DNA from: Burkholderiaceae bacterium
GTDB lineage: Bacteria > Pseudomonadota > Gammaproteobacteria > Burkholderiales > Burkholderiaceae_C
DNA length: 49,122 bases
Assembly: GCA_014879655.1 (NCBI GenBank)
Contig: JACSRS010000091.1
Location: 1 to 49,122, forward strand
Direction of reading: 5' to 3'
Part shown: positions 16,157-25,267 of the stretch, piece by piece
How positions within the stretch are numbered: position 1 is the stretch's first letter
How the letters are laid out: every line of letters starts with the position of its first letter
The notes under the pieces: generated by a model
Database searches by the model: none
What the model saw: only the letters and a program-made list of their open reading frames with translations
Told to the model about the DNA's origin: nothing
Position numbers and translations under genes: made by a program

Positions 16157-16683
16157 AGCGGCGGTGGTTCCTGGTTCCGCTGGCGCTGTTTCTGGCGCTG
16201 GCGGGCCTGATGATGGTGGGCTTGCAGCGCGATCCGCACGAGGTGCCGTCGCCGCTGATCGGGCAGCCGGCGCCGGCGTTTGACCTGACGCTGCTCCACG
16301 CTGCGGACCGGCGCATCCGGCGCGATGATCTGCTGGGACAGGTCTGGATGCTGAATGTCTGGGCCTCCTGGTGCGCCGCCTGTCGCGAAGAGCACCCGCT
16401 GCTGATGGCGCTGGCCGCGCGCGGCCTGTTCCCGATCTACGGGCTGGACTACAAGGACGGGCGCAACGACGCGCTGCAGAACCTGTCGCGATTCGGCGAT
16501 CCCTACCAGGCATCGCTGTTCGATCCGGACGGGCGCGTGGGCATCGAATGGGGAGTCTATGGCGTGCCGGAGACCTTCATCATCGACCGTGCCGGTGTGG
16601 TGCGTTTCAAGCACATCGGTCCGCTGACGCCGGAAGTGGTGCGAACGCAGATCGAGCCTCTTGTGAGGCAGCTCAATGGCTAG
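16153..16683 (+). CDS. ccmG: Thiol:disulfide interchange protein CcmG/DsbE
   Basis: A 176-aa membrane-anchored thioredoxin-fold protein. One N-terminal helix (6-23) is followed by the GQPAPAFDLTLL strand and the active site NVWASWCAACREEHP with Cys74 and Cys77. The cis-proline region is YGVPETFIID, usual for this group. It keeps apocytochrome c cysteines reduced before heme attachment. It overlaps ccmF by 4 nt and ccmH by 8 nt. The dipeptide between the cysteines is Ala-Ala, less common than Pro-Thr or Val-Pro. Confidence 0.93.
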   Translation: MKRRWFLVPLALFLALAGLMMVGLQRDPHEVPSPLIGQPAPAFDLTLLHAADRRIRRDDLLGQVWMLNVWASWCAACREEHPLLMALAARGLFPIYGLDYKDGRNDALQNLSRFGDPYQASLFDPDGRVGIEWGVYGVPETFIIDRAGVVRFKHIGPLTPEVVRTQIEPLVRQLNG

Positions 16684-17125
16684 CCGGTTGTGGGCGCTGT
16701 TTCTGGCACTGGTTGTGCTGGCCGGACCGGGACACGCGCAGCCGGTTGCGGTGGCCGACGCTGCGCTCGAAGCGCGGGTGCGCGCCATCGCCAGCGACCT
16801 GCGCTGTCTGGTCTGCCAGAACCAGAGCATTGCCGATTCGCAGGCGGCGCTGGCCGTGGACCTGCGCCAGCAGGTGCGCGAGAAGCTGCGCCATGGCGAG
16901 AGCGAGCAGCAGATCATCGCTTTCATGACTGCGCGCTACGGCGACTTTGTGCTCTACCGCCCACCGCTGCGCGCCGGCACCTGGCTGCTCTGGTTTGGCC
17001 CGGTGCTGATGGTGGTGGTGGGGCTGTTGGCGCTGGGCTGGGCGTTGCGCCGGCGCAGCCGCTTGCCGGCCGATCGCTTCGAGGCCGACCCTGAAGATGC
17101 AGAGGCGGGAACGTCAAGACCATGA
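16676..17125 (+). CDS. ccmH: Cytochrome c maturation thioreductase CcmH
   Basis: A 149-aa protein with a signal sequence (about residues 1-21), a periplasmic three-helix domain and a C-terminal membrane anchor (about 102-123). The redox motif LRCLVCQNQS contains Cys44 and Cys47. It reduces or holds the apocytochrome c CXXCH motif and docks with CcmF. The TPR part found fused in E. coli CcmH is here a separate gene (ccmI) that overlaps by 4 nt. Confidence 0.93.
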   Translation: MASRLWALFLALVVLAGPGHAQPVAVADAALEARVRAIASDLRCLVCQNQSIADSQAALAVDLRQQVREKLRHGESEQQIIAFMTARYGDFVLYRPPLRAGTWLLWFGPVLMVVVGLLALGWALRRRSRLPADRFEADPEDAEAGTSRP

Positions 17126-18153
17126 ACGAATCGGTGGAATCCCTGCGCGAGGCCTTGCTGCAATTGCGCCAGCAGCGCGCTCTTGGCGCGCTGAGCGACC
17201 ATGACTATCAGCAGGCCAGTGCGTCGCTGGAGCGCCAGCTGCTGGAATGCGTGCTGGCGTCCAGCAGCGGTGTGGGTGGCGCAACCGGCACGCCGCCGGA
17301 TGTGGCCATCGGCGGCCCACCCGACGCGGATCATCAGCGGGCAGCGGACGTCAAGCCGCAGGCGAAGCGACTGTCGAACACCGGGTTGGCGGTGCTGATC
17401 GCCGCAGTTTTCGTCATGGCCGCTGCCGGTTACGCGTGGAAAGGCGCGCCAGCGATGCTTGGCGCAGGGCCGGGGGCCGCCGCCATCAGCGCCGAAGCGC
17501 CGGGCGCGCCGTCGCACGCAACCGGCGGCGGGACGATGGAGGTGGCTACCGAGCGGCTGGCCAATCGGCTCCAGCAACAACCGGATGACGTCGGCGGCTG
17601 GGCTCTGCTGGCCCGTTCGTACACGGTGCTGGGCCGGCATGCCGATGCGCTGCAGGCCTGGCAGCGGGCGCTGGCCTTGCAGCCCGGAGACGCCGAACTG
17701 CGCGCGGGCTACGCCGATGCGCTGGCGCTGGGGGGAGGGACCTCGGCAGGGCAGGTGCCGGCAGGCAAGACGCCGGCCGGTGTCTCGGTCAGTGGCACGG
17801 TTTCGCTGGCGCCGGCACTGGCCGCGCTGGCTGCGCCGCAGGATACGGTGTTCGTGGTTGCGCGAGCGGCGGACGGCCGCGGCATGCCGCTGGCCTTGCA
17901 GCGCGCGCAGGTGAAAGACCTGCCACTGGCTTTCATGCTTGATGACCGGTCGGCGATGGCGCCGCAGGCGCGCTTGTCCGGGGCGCAGACGGTGGTGGTG
18001 ACCGCGCGGGTCAGCAAGAGCGGCAACGCGATGCCGCAGCCGGGCGATCTGGTGGGCACAAGCGGCCCGGTTGCTGTGGGCGCCAGCGATCTCAGGGTCG
18101 AGATTCGGGATCCGGTGGCGGCGGCGGCGGGTTCGGCGCCTGTGCAGCGCTGA
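17122..18153 (+). CDS. ccmI: TPR-containing apocytochrome c chaperone CcmI
   Basis: A 343-aa bitopic protein. The N-terminus SLREALLQLRQQRALGALSD and a membrane helix near residue 92-108 (NTGLAVLIAAVFVMAAAGYA) are typical, followed by a periplasmic TPR region with DVGGWALLARSYTVLGRHADALQAW. The C-terminal domain (about 225-335) shows VSLAPALAALAAPQDTVFV, the usual CcmI end domain. CcmI hands apocytochrome c to CcmFH. The last 62 nt overlap the 3' end of a gene on the other strand. Confidence 0.88.
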   Translation: MNESVESLREALLQLRQQRALGALSDHDYQQASASLERQLLECVLASSSGVGGATGTPPDVAIGGPPDADHQRAADVKPQAKRLSNTGLAVLIAAVFVMAAAGYAWKGAPAMLGAGPGAAAISAEAPGAPSHATGGGTMEVATERLANRLQQQPDDVGGWALLARSYTVLGRHADALQAWQRALALQPGDAELRAGYADALALGGGTSAGQVPAGKTPAGVSVSGTVSLAPALAALAAPQDTVFVVARAADGRGMPLALQRAQVKDLPLAFMLDDRSAMAPQARLSGAQTVVVTARVSKSGNAMPQPGDLVGTSGPVAVGASDLRVEIRDPVAAAAGSAPVQR

Positions 18154-18400
18154 CCACACGGGTGCCGTCGGAACCATCCGGTTGCTGAACCCGCTGTCGC
18201 TCGAATTCCTCTCGCTCGCGGCGGCGGATCGCCCTGCGGCGCGCCGGCGCACCCAGCACGTACAGGACGAGCGCCACCGGGCCCAGTCCGTAGAGCAGGA
18301 AGGTGATGATGGCGCCGAGCACACTGCCGTTGGTGTGGGTGGCTTCGGCCGCCGCCATCATGATGGCGACGTACAGCCAGGCGATGGCGACGAGATGCAT
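18092..18400 (-). CDS. Small conserved membrane protein of unknown function
   Basis: A 102-aa protein with two hydrophobic segments: residues 3-20 (LVAIAWLYVAIMMAAAEA) and about 27-50. They are followed by a highly charged stretch RRRAIRRREREEFERQR and a proline-rich tail. Similar small proteins sit in this spot in other comamonads as far as I recall, but no function is known to me. Its 3' end overlaps ccmI tail-to-tail by 62 nt, and it is divergent from phaC with a 99-nt gap. Confidence 0.65.
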   Translation of the reverse strand: MHLVAIAWLYVAIMMAAAEATHTNGSVLGAIITFLLYGLGPVALVLYVLGAPARRRAIRRREREEFERQRVQQPDGSDGTRVVSAAQAPNPPPPPPDPESRP

Positions 18401-18446
18401 GGATAAGGGCTTTCGACCACAATGTCAGAATGTTGAAGGGGTAGGT

Positions 18447-18475
18447 TTGCGATACTCAGGGTTTTTACCTATCAC
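18447..18475 (+). promoter_or_regulatory. Possible promoter of phaC
   Basis: TTGCGA (18447-18452) and TATCAC (18470-18475) are spaced by 17 nt and would start transcription about 18 nt before the phaC GTG. This fits but the boxes are only moderate matches. Confidence 0.35.
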
Positions 18476-18499
18476 GCCACAAAAATCACAGGAGACAAC

Positions 18500-20224
18500 G
18501 TGAAACTGGATTCTTCAGAACAGTGGGCCCAGGGCGCCCAGCAGATTCAGAAACAAATGACCGAAGGCTGGGCCAGCCTGTTCCAGTCCTTTCAGAACAT
18601 GGATCTGGGTGGCTTGCCCAAGGGTATTGCCGGCATGCCTGAGCTGCCGAACGTGCAATTTTCGCCGGCCAAGCTCGAAGCGCTTCAGCAGCAGTATCTC
18701 AAGGATGCGACCGAGCTGTGGAATCAGGGTCTTCAGGGCAAGCCGGCGGTCAAGGATCGCCGTTTTGCGGGCGATGCCTGGAGCGGCAACCCGATGGCCG
18801 CTTTTTCAGCGGCAGCCTATCTGCTCAATACCCGCACCCTGATGGGGCTGGCGGACGCCGTCGAAGGCGATACCAAGACGAAAAACCGCATCCGCTTCGC
18901 CATCGAGCAACTGATGGCTGCGGCATCGCCGAGCAACTTTCTGGCGATGAACGCCGATGCGCAGAAGAAAGCACTGGAGACCAAGGGTGAGAGCATCGCC
19001 AAAGGCATCCAGAACCTGCTGCACGACATCCGCCAGGGCCATGTCTCGATGACGGACGAGAGCCTGTTCGAGGTCGGCCGCAACGTCGCTACCACCGAAG
19101 GCGCCGTGGTGTTCGAAAACGAGCTGTTCCAGCTCATCGAATACAAGCCGCTGACGGCCAAGGTCTACGAAAAGCCCTTCCTGCTGGTGCCGCCGTGCAT
19201 CAACAAGTTCTACATCCTGGATCTGCAACCTGAAAACTCGGTGATCCGTTATGCCGTGGCGCAGGGGCATCGCACCTTTGTCGTCAGCTGGCGCAATCCG
19301 GACGCCTCGCTGGCCCAGAAGACCTGGGACGACTACATCGAAGACGCTGCCATCAAGGCCATCGAAGTCACCCAGGCGATCACCGGCGCCGAAAAGATCA
19401 ACGCGCTGGGCTTCTGCGTGGGCGGCACGATTCTGAGCACCGCGCTGGCGGTGCTGGCGGCGCGCGGCCAGGAACCGGTGGCCAGCGCCACCTTGCTGAC
19501 CACGCTGGTCGACTTCACCGACACCGGCATCCTCGACGTGTTCATCGACGAGAACTTCGTCAAGTTCCGCGAGATGCAGATGGGCCAGGGCGGTCTGCTC
19601 AAGGGGCAGGACCTGGCGTCCACCTTCAGCTTTCTGCGGCCCAACGACCTGGTCTGGAACTACGTGGTGGGCAACTACCTCAAGGGCGAGACGCCGCCAC
19701 CGTTCGATTTGCTGTACTGGAACAGTGACAGCACCAATCTGCCCGGACCGTTCTACGCCTGGTACCTGCGCAACACCTACCTGGAAAACAACCTGGTCAA
19801 GCCGGGCGCGGCCACTGTGTGCGGCGAGAAGGTCGATCTGAACAAGGTGAAGATCCCGATGTTCATCTACGGCTCGCGCGAAGACCACATCGTGCCGATC
19901 GGCGGGGCCTATGCCTCCACGCAGGTGTTCCCCGGCAAGAAGCGGTTCGTGATGGGTGCGTCGGGCCACATTGCCGGCGTCATCAATCCGCCAGAGGCGA
20001 AGAAACGCAGCCACTGGACGCGCGAGGATGGCAAGTTCCCCGCCAGCGCGGCCGAATGGATTGCCGGCGCCACGGAAACGCCGGGCAGCTGGTGGCCGGA
20101 CTGGGCAGCCTGGCTCAAGGGCCATGCCGGCAAGCAGATTCCCGCGCCCAAGACCTATGGCAAGGGTGCCAGATTCAAGGCGATCGAGCCGGCGCCGGGG
20201 CGTTACGTCAAGGCCAAGGCCTGA
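18500..20224 (+). CDS. phaC: Class I poly(3-hydroxyalkanoate) synthase
   Basis: A 574-aa enzyme that polymerises (R)-3-hydroxyacyl-CoA into polyhydroxybutyrate on cytosolic granules. The lipase-like box GFCVGGTILS holds nucleophile Cys306. Asp462 lies in YGSREDHIVP and His490 in MGASGHIAGVINPP, completing the triad. The length fits class I enzymes, with the variable N-terminus (about 1-95). The start is GTG, preceded by AGGAGA five nt upstream. The thiolase gene follows after 98 nt and the reductase after that, giving a complete phaCAB cassette. Confidence 0.96.
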   Translation: MKLDSSEQWAQGAQQIQKQMTEGWASLFQSFQNMDLGGLPKGIAGMPELPNVQFSPAKLEALQQQYLKDATELWNQGLQGKPAVKDRRFAGDAWSGNPMAAFSAAAYLLNTRTLMGLADAVEGDTKTKNRIRFAIEQLMAAASPSNFLAMNADAQKKALETKGESIAKGIQNLLHDIRQGHVSMTDESLFEVGRNVATTEGAVVFENELFQLIEYKPLTAKVYEKPFLLVPPCINKFYILDLQPENSVIRYAVAQGHRTFVVSWRNPDASLAQKTWDDYIEDAAIKAIEVTQAITGAEKINALGFCVGGTILSTALAVLAARGQEPVASATLLTTLVDFTDTGILDVFIDENFVKFREMQMGQGGLLKGQDLASTFSFLRPNDLVWNYVVGNYLKGETPPPFDLLYWNSDSTNLPGPFYAWYLRNTYLENNLVKPGAATVCGEKVDLNKVKIPMFIYGSREDHIVPIGGAYASTQVFPGKKRFVMGASGHIAGVINPPEAKKRSHWTREDGKFPASAAEWIAGATETPGSWWPDWAAWLKGHAGKQIPAPKTYGKGARFKAIEPAPGRYVKAKA

Positions 20225-20322
20225 TTCATTCACACCGGGCTCAGCCTGTCGGAGCCCGATTCAGGCAGTTCGTCCGCTGACAGGCACCGGGCGATTGCCG
20301 TCGAGAAAACAAGGAGAAGCAA

Positions 20323-21501
20323 ATGGAAGACATCGTTATCGTTTCAGCCGCCCGCACCGCCGTCGGCAAGTTCGGCGGCTCGCTCGCCAAGACCCCGGCC
20401 ACCGAACTGGGTGCTGTCGTGATCCGCGAGGCTCTGGCGCGCGCCAACATCGGTCTGGACCAGGTCGGTGAAGTCATCATGGGACAGGTGCTGGCAGCGG
20501 GCGCCGGTCAGAACCCGGCCCGCCAGGCCATGATGAAGGCGGGCATCGCCAAGGAAACGCCGGCGCTGACCATCAACGCCGTCTGCGGCTCGGGCCTGAA
20601 GGCGGTCATGCTGGCGGCCCAGGCCGTGGCCTGGGGTGACAGCGAGATCGTCGTGGCCGGCGGCCAGGAGAACATGAGTGCCAGCCCGCATGTGCTGCCC
20701 AATTCGCGCGACGGCCAGCGCATGGGCGACTGGAAGATGATCGACACGATGATCGTCGACGGCCTGTGGGACGTCTACAACCAGTACCACATGGGCATCA
20801 CCGCCGAGAACGTCGCCAAGGCTTTCGGCATCACCCGCGACATGCAGGATGCGCTGGCGCTGGCCAGCCAGACCAAGGCGGCTGCCGCGCAGGATGCGGG
20901 CAAGTTCAAGGACGAGATCGTTCCGGTGTCGATTCCGCAGCGCAAGGGCGACCCGGTGCTGTTCAGCACCGATGAATTCATCAACCGCAAGTCCACCGCC
21001 GAAGGGCTGGCCGGCTTGCGTCCGGCTTTTGACAAGGCGGGCAGTGTGACCGCCGGCAACGCCTCGGGCATCAATGACGGCGCTGCGGCGGTTGTGGTGA
21101 TGTCAGCCAAGAAGGCGGCTGCGCTCGGCCTGACGCCGCTGGCGCGCATCGCCGCGTTCGGTACCAGCGGGCTGGACCCGGCCACCATGGGCATGGGCCC
21201 GGTGCCGGCGTCGCACAAGGCGCTGGCACGTGCCGGCTGGAAAGCCGCAGACGTGGACCTGTTCGAGCTGAACGAGGCGTTTGCGGCGCAAGCCTGTGCG
21301 GTGAACAAGGAACTGGGCATCGACCCGGCCCGGGTCAACGTGAATGGCGGCGCCATTGCCATCGGCCACCCGATCGGTGCGTCTGGCTGCCGGATTCTGG
21401 TGACACTGCTGCACGAAATGCAGCGGCAGAACGCCAGGAAAGGCCTGGCCGCGCTGTGCATCGGTGGCGGCATGGGGGTTTCCCTCGCACTGGAGCGCTG
21501 A
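20323..21501 (+). CDS. phaA: Acetyl-CoA acetyltransferase (beta-ketothiolase)
   Basis: A 392-aa thiolase that condenses two acetyl-CoA to acetoacetyl-CoA for PHB synthesis. The nucleophile Cys88 is in NAVCGSGLKAV, His349 in AIGHPIGASG, and the second Cys379 in ALCIGGGMGVSLALE. AAGGAGAAGCAA precedes the ATG at 20323. The position between phaC and phaB fits PhaA; a broader-specificity BktB-like thiolase is possible but the context favours PhaA. Confidence 0.94.
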   Translation: MEDIVIVSAARTAVGKFGGSLAKTPATELGAVVIREALARANIGLDQVGEVIMGQVLAAGAGQNPARQAMMKAGIAKETPALTINAVCGSGLKAVMLAAQAVAWGDSEIVVAGGQENMSASPHVLPNSRDGQRMGDWKMIDTMIVDGLWDVYNQYHMGITAENVAKAFGITRDMQDALALASQTKAAAAQDAGKFKDEIVPVSIPQRKGDPVLFSTDEFINRKSTAEGLAGLRPAFDKAGSVTAGNASGINDGAAAVVVMSAKKAAALGLTPLARIAAFGTSGLDPATMGMGPVPASHKALARAGWKAADVDLFELNEAFAAQACAVNKELGIDPARVNVNGGAIAIGHPIGASGCRILVTLLHEMQRQNARKGLAALCIGGGMGVSLALER

Positions 21502-21520
21502 ATCGACAGCACAATGCTGG

Positions 21521-21568
21521 GTGCGGCTTTTAATGAGCGCAGTCAGCTATCAAATTTGTAGATCAATG
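21521..21568 (+). repeat. Dispersed repeat, degenerate copy 5, between phaA and phaB
   Basis: The segment ends in CAGCTATCAAATTTGTAG, which resembles the GCTATCAAAT end of the other copies, and has the T-rich upstream part, but it lacks the GTCAAATGG core. It occupies most of the 78-nt phaA-phaB gap, just before the phaB ribosome binding site GAGGAG. Confidence 0.4.
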
Positions 21569-21579
21569 AGGAGCAGAAA

Positions 21580-22317
21580 ATGAGTCAGAAAATTGCATAC
21601 GTCACCGGCGGCATGGGTGGCATCGGTACCGCCATTTGCCAGCGCCTGCACAAGGAGGGCTTCAAGGTGATCGCCGGCTGCGGCCCGACGCGGGACTTCA
21701 AGAAGTGGCTGGACGAGCAGAGCGCGCTGGGTTACACCTTCTACGCCAGCGTCGGCAACGTCGGCGACTGGGATTCCACCGTTGAAGCCTTCACCAAGAC
21801 CAAGACGGAGCACGGTGTCATCGACGTGCTGGTCAACAACGCGGGCATCACCCGCGACCGCATGTTCCTGAAGATGTCCCGCGAAGACTGGGACGCGGTG
21901 ATCGAGACCAACCTGAACTCCATGTTCAACGTGACCAAGCAGGTCGTTGCCGACATGGTTGAAAAGGGCTGGGGCCGGATCATCAACATCAGCTCGGTCA
22001 ATGGCGAAAAAGGTCAGGCGGGGCAGACCAACTACTCGGCGGCCAAAGCCGGCATGCACGGCTTCTCGATGGCGCTGGCGCAGGAGCTGGCCACCAAGGG
22101 CGTGACCGTCAACACCGTGAGCCCCGGCTATATCGGGACCGACATGGTCAAGGCCATTCGCGAAGACGTGCTGGCCAAGATCGTTGCCACCGTGCCTGTC
22201 AAGCGCCTGGGCGAGCCGAGCGAGATTGCTTCCATCATTGCCTGGCTGGCCAGCGAGGAAGGCGGCTACGCCACTGGCGCCGACTTCTCGGTCAACGGTG
22301 GCCTGCACATGGGTTGA
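21580..22317 (+). CDS. phaB: Acetoacetyl-CoA reductase
   Basis: A 245-aa short-chain dehydrogenase producing (R)-3-hydroxybutyryl-CoA with NADPH. The cofactor motif is AYVTGGMGGIGTAIC, the structural NAG motif is VNNAGITRD, and the catalytic Ser/Tyr/Lys lie in INISSVNGEKGQ and NYSAAKAG. The ending GADFSVNGGLHMG is diagnostic for PhaB. GAGGAG lies 5-6 nt before the ATG. It is the last gene of the PHB cassette and is followed by a terminator. Confidence 0.96.
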   Translation: MSQKIAYVTGGMGGIGTAICQRLHKEGFKVIAGCGPTRDFKKWLDEQSALGYTFYASVGNVGDWDSTVEAFTKTKTEHGVIDVLVNNAGITRDRMFLKMSREDWDAVIETNLNSMFNVTKQVVADMVEKGWGRIINISSVNGEKGQAGQTNYSAAKAGMHGFSMALAQELATKGVTVNTVSPGYIGTDMVKAIREDVLAKIVATVPVKRLGEPSEIASIIAWLASEEGGYATGADFSVNGGLHMG

Positions 22318-22365
22318 GCGATCTCGTTCGCGAAGGCTGCCCGCTCCCGGGTGGTCCGACCCAGC

Positions 22366-22394
22366 AAAAAAGCCCCACGACGTGGGGCTTTTTT
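22366..22394. terminator. Bidirectional rho-independent terminator between phaB and SDR gene
   Basis: The hairpin AGCCCCACGACGTGGGGCT (22371-22389) has an 8-bp stem, is preceded by six A and followed by six T. It therefore works for phaB on the plus strand and for the convergent SDR gene on the minus strand. Confidence 0.92.
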
Positions 22395-22435
22395 CGTTTC
22401 GGAACCCTTGCTTTCGGATTCGTCGGTGTTTGCCG

Positions 22436-23197
22436 TTACCGGATCATCATGCCCCCGTCCGCCACGATTGTCTGGCCGGTGATGTACTGACCGGCGGCGC
22501 TGGCCAGCAGCACGGCGATGCCGCCGATGTCGTCGGGCTCGCCGATGCGGCGCAGCGGGGTTTCGCCTTCCACCTTGGCCTTGAGCACCGGGTTTTCGTG
22601 CAGGGCCTTGGCAAAATCGGTACGGATCAGGCCCGGCGCGATGCAGTTGACGCGGATGTTGTCCGGCCCCCATTCCACTGCCAGATTGCGCGCCAGTTGC
22701 ATGTCGGCGGCCTTGGAGATGTTGTAGGCACCGATGACCGACGAGCCGTGCAGACCGCCGATCGACGAGACGATGACGATGGCGCCGTTCTTCTTCGCCT
22801 TCATGTCCGGATAGGCCAGGTTGCACAGCCAGGCGTTGGACAGCACGTTGTTCCGCATGATCTTGTCGAAGACCTCGTCGCTCATGCCGGTCATCGGGCC
22901 GTAGTAGGGGTTGGTGGCGGCGTTGCAGACCATGATGTCGATGCCGCCCCAGGCCTGACGGGTCTGCGCCACCAGCGCTTCCAGCTGCACCTTGTCGGAG
23001 ATGTTGGCGGCAATGGCCATGGCTTCGCCACCTTCTGCCCGGATGGCTTCCACGACTTCGTCGCAGGCGGGGAGCTTGCGGCTGGAGATCACGACTTTGG
23101 CGCCGGCCCGGGCCAACTGGATGGCAATGGAGCGGCCGATGCCACGGCTGGAGCCGGTGACGATCGCGACTTTGCCTTGCAGATTGAAAAGATCCAT
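22436..23197 (-). CDS. Short-chain dehydrogenase/reductase
   Basis: A 253-aa classical SDR. The cofactor motif AIVTGSSRGIGRSIA, the NAG-type region MVCNAATNPYYGP and the catalytic IVSSIGGLHGSS with YNISKAA are all present, as is the C-terminal ITGQTIVADGGMMIR. Arg/Ser after the glycine motif suggests NADP(H). The insert NPYYGP is typical of a subgroup related to carbonyl reductases and DHRS4-like enzymes. The substrate is unknown. GAGGA lies 8 nt before the ATG at 23197. It converges on phaB. Confidence 0.85.
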   Translation of the reverse strand: MDLFNLQGKVAIVTGSSRGIGRSIAIQLARAGAKVVISSRKLPACDEVVEAIRAEGGEAMAIAANISDKVQLEALVAQTRQAWGGIDIMVCNAATNPYYGPMTGMSDEVFDKIMRNNVLSNAWLCNLAYPDMKAKKNGAIVIVSSIGGLHGSSVIGAYNISKAADMQLARNLAVEWGPDNIRVNCIAPGLIRTDFAKALHENPVLKAKVEGETPLRRIGEPDDIGGIAVLLASAAGQYITGQTIVADGGMMIR

Positions 23198-23291
23198 GGG
23201 TGAGTCCTCGAGGTTGCGGATTGAGCGGTGAAAACCCCAGTGTGCCGGGGTCTGCGGCTGGCGGCTGTCCTCCTTGCGTCACAATGGCTGC

Positions 23292-24137
23292 ATGCAATTT
23301 GTGACCGCCTTTCCCGGCACCACGGCGCTGGTGCTTGACTCGCCGCACAGTGGCACGCAGTATCCGGACGACTTCCGCTTCGGTTGTGAACTGGCCACGC
23401 TGCGGCGGGCCGAAGACACCCATGTTGAAAAGCTCTACAGCTTTGCCCGCGAGTGGGGGGCGGCCTGGGTCGAGGCGCATTTTCCGCGCAGCTACCTGGA
23501 CGCCAACCGCAACACCACCGAGGTCGACCCTGAGATGCTGGACGGCCAGTGGCCGCACCCGCTGGCAACCGACCCGGCGGTGCTGTCCAAGGTGCGTCTG
23601 GGCAAGGGGCTGATCTGGCGCTATACCGACAACGGCGTGCCGCTCTACGACCGCAAACTGGGCGTCGACGAGGTGGCCGCGCGCATTGCCAACTGCTGGC
23701 AGCCCTATCACGCAGCCGTTGGCGCGGCGATCGACGCCGCCCATGCCCGCCACGGCTACAGCATCCACATCAACTGTCATTCGATGCCGGCATTGTCGGC
23801 CAGCCATGCGACGGACTTCCCGGGGCTGGTGCATGCGGACATCGTGGTCGGTGACCGCGACGGCGCCACCGCAGACCCGGCGCTTTCTGCCTTGGTCGCC
23901 GAGCACTTCCGCGCTCGCGGCTACAGCGTCGAGGTCAACTACCCGTACAAGGGAGTCGAACTGGTGCGCCGCTATGGCCAGCCGGCAGCCAACCGCCACA
24001 GCATCCAGCTCGAAATCAACCGCCGGCTGTACATGAACGAAATGACTTTCGAGATCACGGACGGTTTTGAGCCGCTGCAGGCGCATCTTCGGGAACTGGT
24101 GCGTCTGCTGCTCGGTACCGATCCGCGCAGCTTGTGA
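23292..24137 (+). CDS. N-formylglutamate amidohydrolase family protein
   Basis: A 281-aa metal-dependent amidohydrolase. Family motifs are LDSPHSGTQYPDDF near the N-terminus, PRSYLDANR with the conserved acidic residue, HINCHSMP in the centre and LEINRRLYMNE near the end. Members include HutG-type N-formylglutamate deformylases of histidine breakdown. No other hut genes are near, so the true substrate is open. The ATG at 23292 is the family-consistent start. An acetylpolyamine-type amidohydrolase follows 79 nt later on the same strand. Confidence 0.85.
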   Translation: MQFVTAFPGTTALVLDSPHSGTQYPDDFRFGCELATLRRAEDTHVEKLYSFAREWGAAWVEAHFPRSYLDANRNTTEVDPEMLDGQWPHPLATDPAVLSKVRLGKGLIWRYTDNGVPLYDRKLGVDEVAARIANCWQPYHAAVGAAIDAAHARHGYSIHINCHSMPALSASHATDFPGLVHADIVVGDRDGATADPALSALVAEHFRARGYSVEVNYPYKGVELVRRYGQPAANRHSIQLEINRRLYMNEMTFEITDGFEPLQAHLRELVRLLLGTDPRSL

Positions 24138-24216
24138 CGGCCCCGGCCTGTCTGCCCGGTGGGCCGGCCGGGCGCTGGCACATCGCATTCTGAAAACCTG
24201 ACCGAGGCCGCCAACG

Positions 24217-25254
24217 GTGATCACGTTCTTTTCCGAGCAGCACGCACTGCATGACCCGGCCTGGGAGATGTTCCGGGGTAACCGGGTGGCTTGCCTGGAG
24301 AACCCGTCGCGTGCACAGTTTGTGCGTGACCAGCTGGTTGCCAACGGGCATGTGCTGCTGGAGCCCGACACCGACAGCGGCCCGGTGCTGGCGCAAGTGC
24401 ACAGCGCGCGCTATCTGGCTTTCTTGCAAGCGGCCTGGGGCGACTGGCTGGCGCTGGACCCCGCCAACGCCGGCATGCAGCCGTTTCCATCGGTCTGGCC
24501 GGTGCGCACGCTGCGCAGCGACGTCGAGCCGCTGAACTTCACCGCGCGGCTGGGCCTGTACTCGATGGACAACGGCAGTCCGCTGGTGGCTGGCACCTGG
24601 GTGGCGGCCAAGGCCGGTGCCGACGCGGCGGCCAGCGCTGCGGCCTTTCTGGGCCGGGGCGCGCGCGGCGTGTTCTGCGCCAGTCGCCCGCCGGGCCACC
24701 ACGCCGGAGCTGATTTCATGGGGGGCTACTGCTTCCTGAACAATGCCGCCGTGGCGGCGCAGGCGCTGCGCAACAGGGGCTGCGCGCGGGTGGCGGTGCT
24801 GGACGTGGACTATCACCACGGCAACGGCACGCAGAGCATTTTTTATGCACGCGATGACGTGCTGTTTGTCAGCCTTCATGGCGACCCGCGCACCGAATAC
24901 CCGTTCTACCTGGGCCATGCCGACGAGACCGGCGACGGCGCGGGCGCCGGCTTCAACCTGAACCTGCCGCTGGCGGCCGGCACGCCAGCCGTTGTTTGGT
25001 TCGAGGCGCTGGCGCAGGCCTGCGAACGCATCGCCCGGTTCGGCGGCGATGCGCTGGTGGTCTCGCTGGGGCTGGACACGTTCGCGGGTGATCCGATTGC
25101 CAGCTTCTCGCTGCAGTCGGATGACTATTTCCGGCTCGGCGAGCGCCTGGCCGGGCTGGGATTGCCGACGGTTTTTGTGCTGGAAGGCGGCTATGCGGCA
25201 GCCGAACTGGGCGTGAACGCGGTCCGGGTGATCGAAGGTTTTGAAAATGGCTGA
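24217..25254 (+). CDS. Histone-deacetylase-like amidohydrolase, probably acetylpolyamine type
   Basis: A 345-aa arginase-fold zinc hydrolase. The catalytic His pair is in RPPGHHAGADF, the zinc ligands Asp and His are in LDVDYHHGNGTQ, and the third ligand is in SLGLDTFAGDP. The transition-state tyrosine is in LEGGYAAAELG. The early residues MITFFSEQHALHDP are typical of acetylpolyamine amidohydrolases, which remove acetyl groups from acetylated putrescine, cadaverine or spermidine. The start is GTG. It is followed after 13 nt by an FAD oxidoreductase gene. Confidence 0.87.
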   Translation: MITFFSEQHALHDPAWEMFRGNRVACLENPSRAQFVRDQLVANGHVLLEPDTDSGPVLAQVHSARYLAFLQAAWGDWLALDPANAGMQPFPSVWPVRTLRSDVEPLNFTARLGLYSMDNGSPLVAGTWVAAKAGADAAASAAAFLGRGARGVFCASRPPGHHAGADFMGGYCFLNNAAVAAQALRNRGCARVAVLDVDYHHGNGTQSIFYARDDVLFVSLHGDPRTEYPFYLGHADETGDGAGAGFNLNLPLAAGTPAVVWFEALAQACERIARFGGDALVVSLGLDTFAGDPIASFSLQSDDYFRLGERLAGLGLPTVFVLEGGYAAAELGVNAVRVIEGFENG

Positions 25255-25267
25255 AGGATGATGGCTC

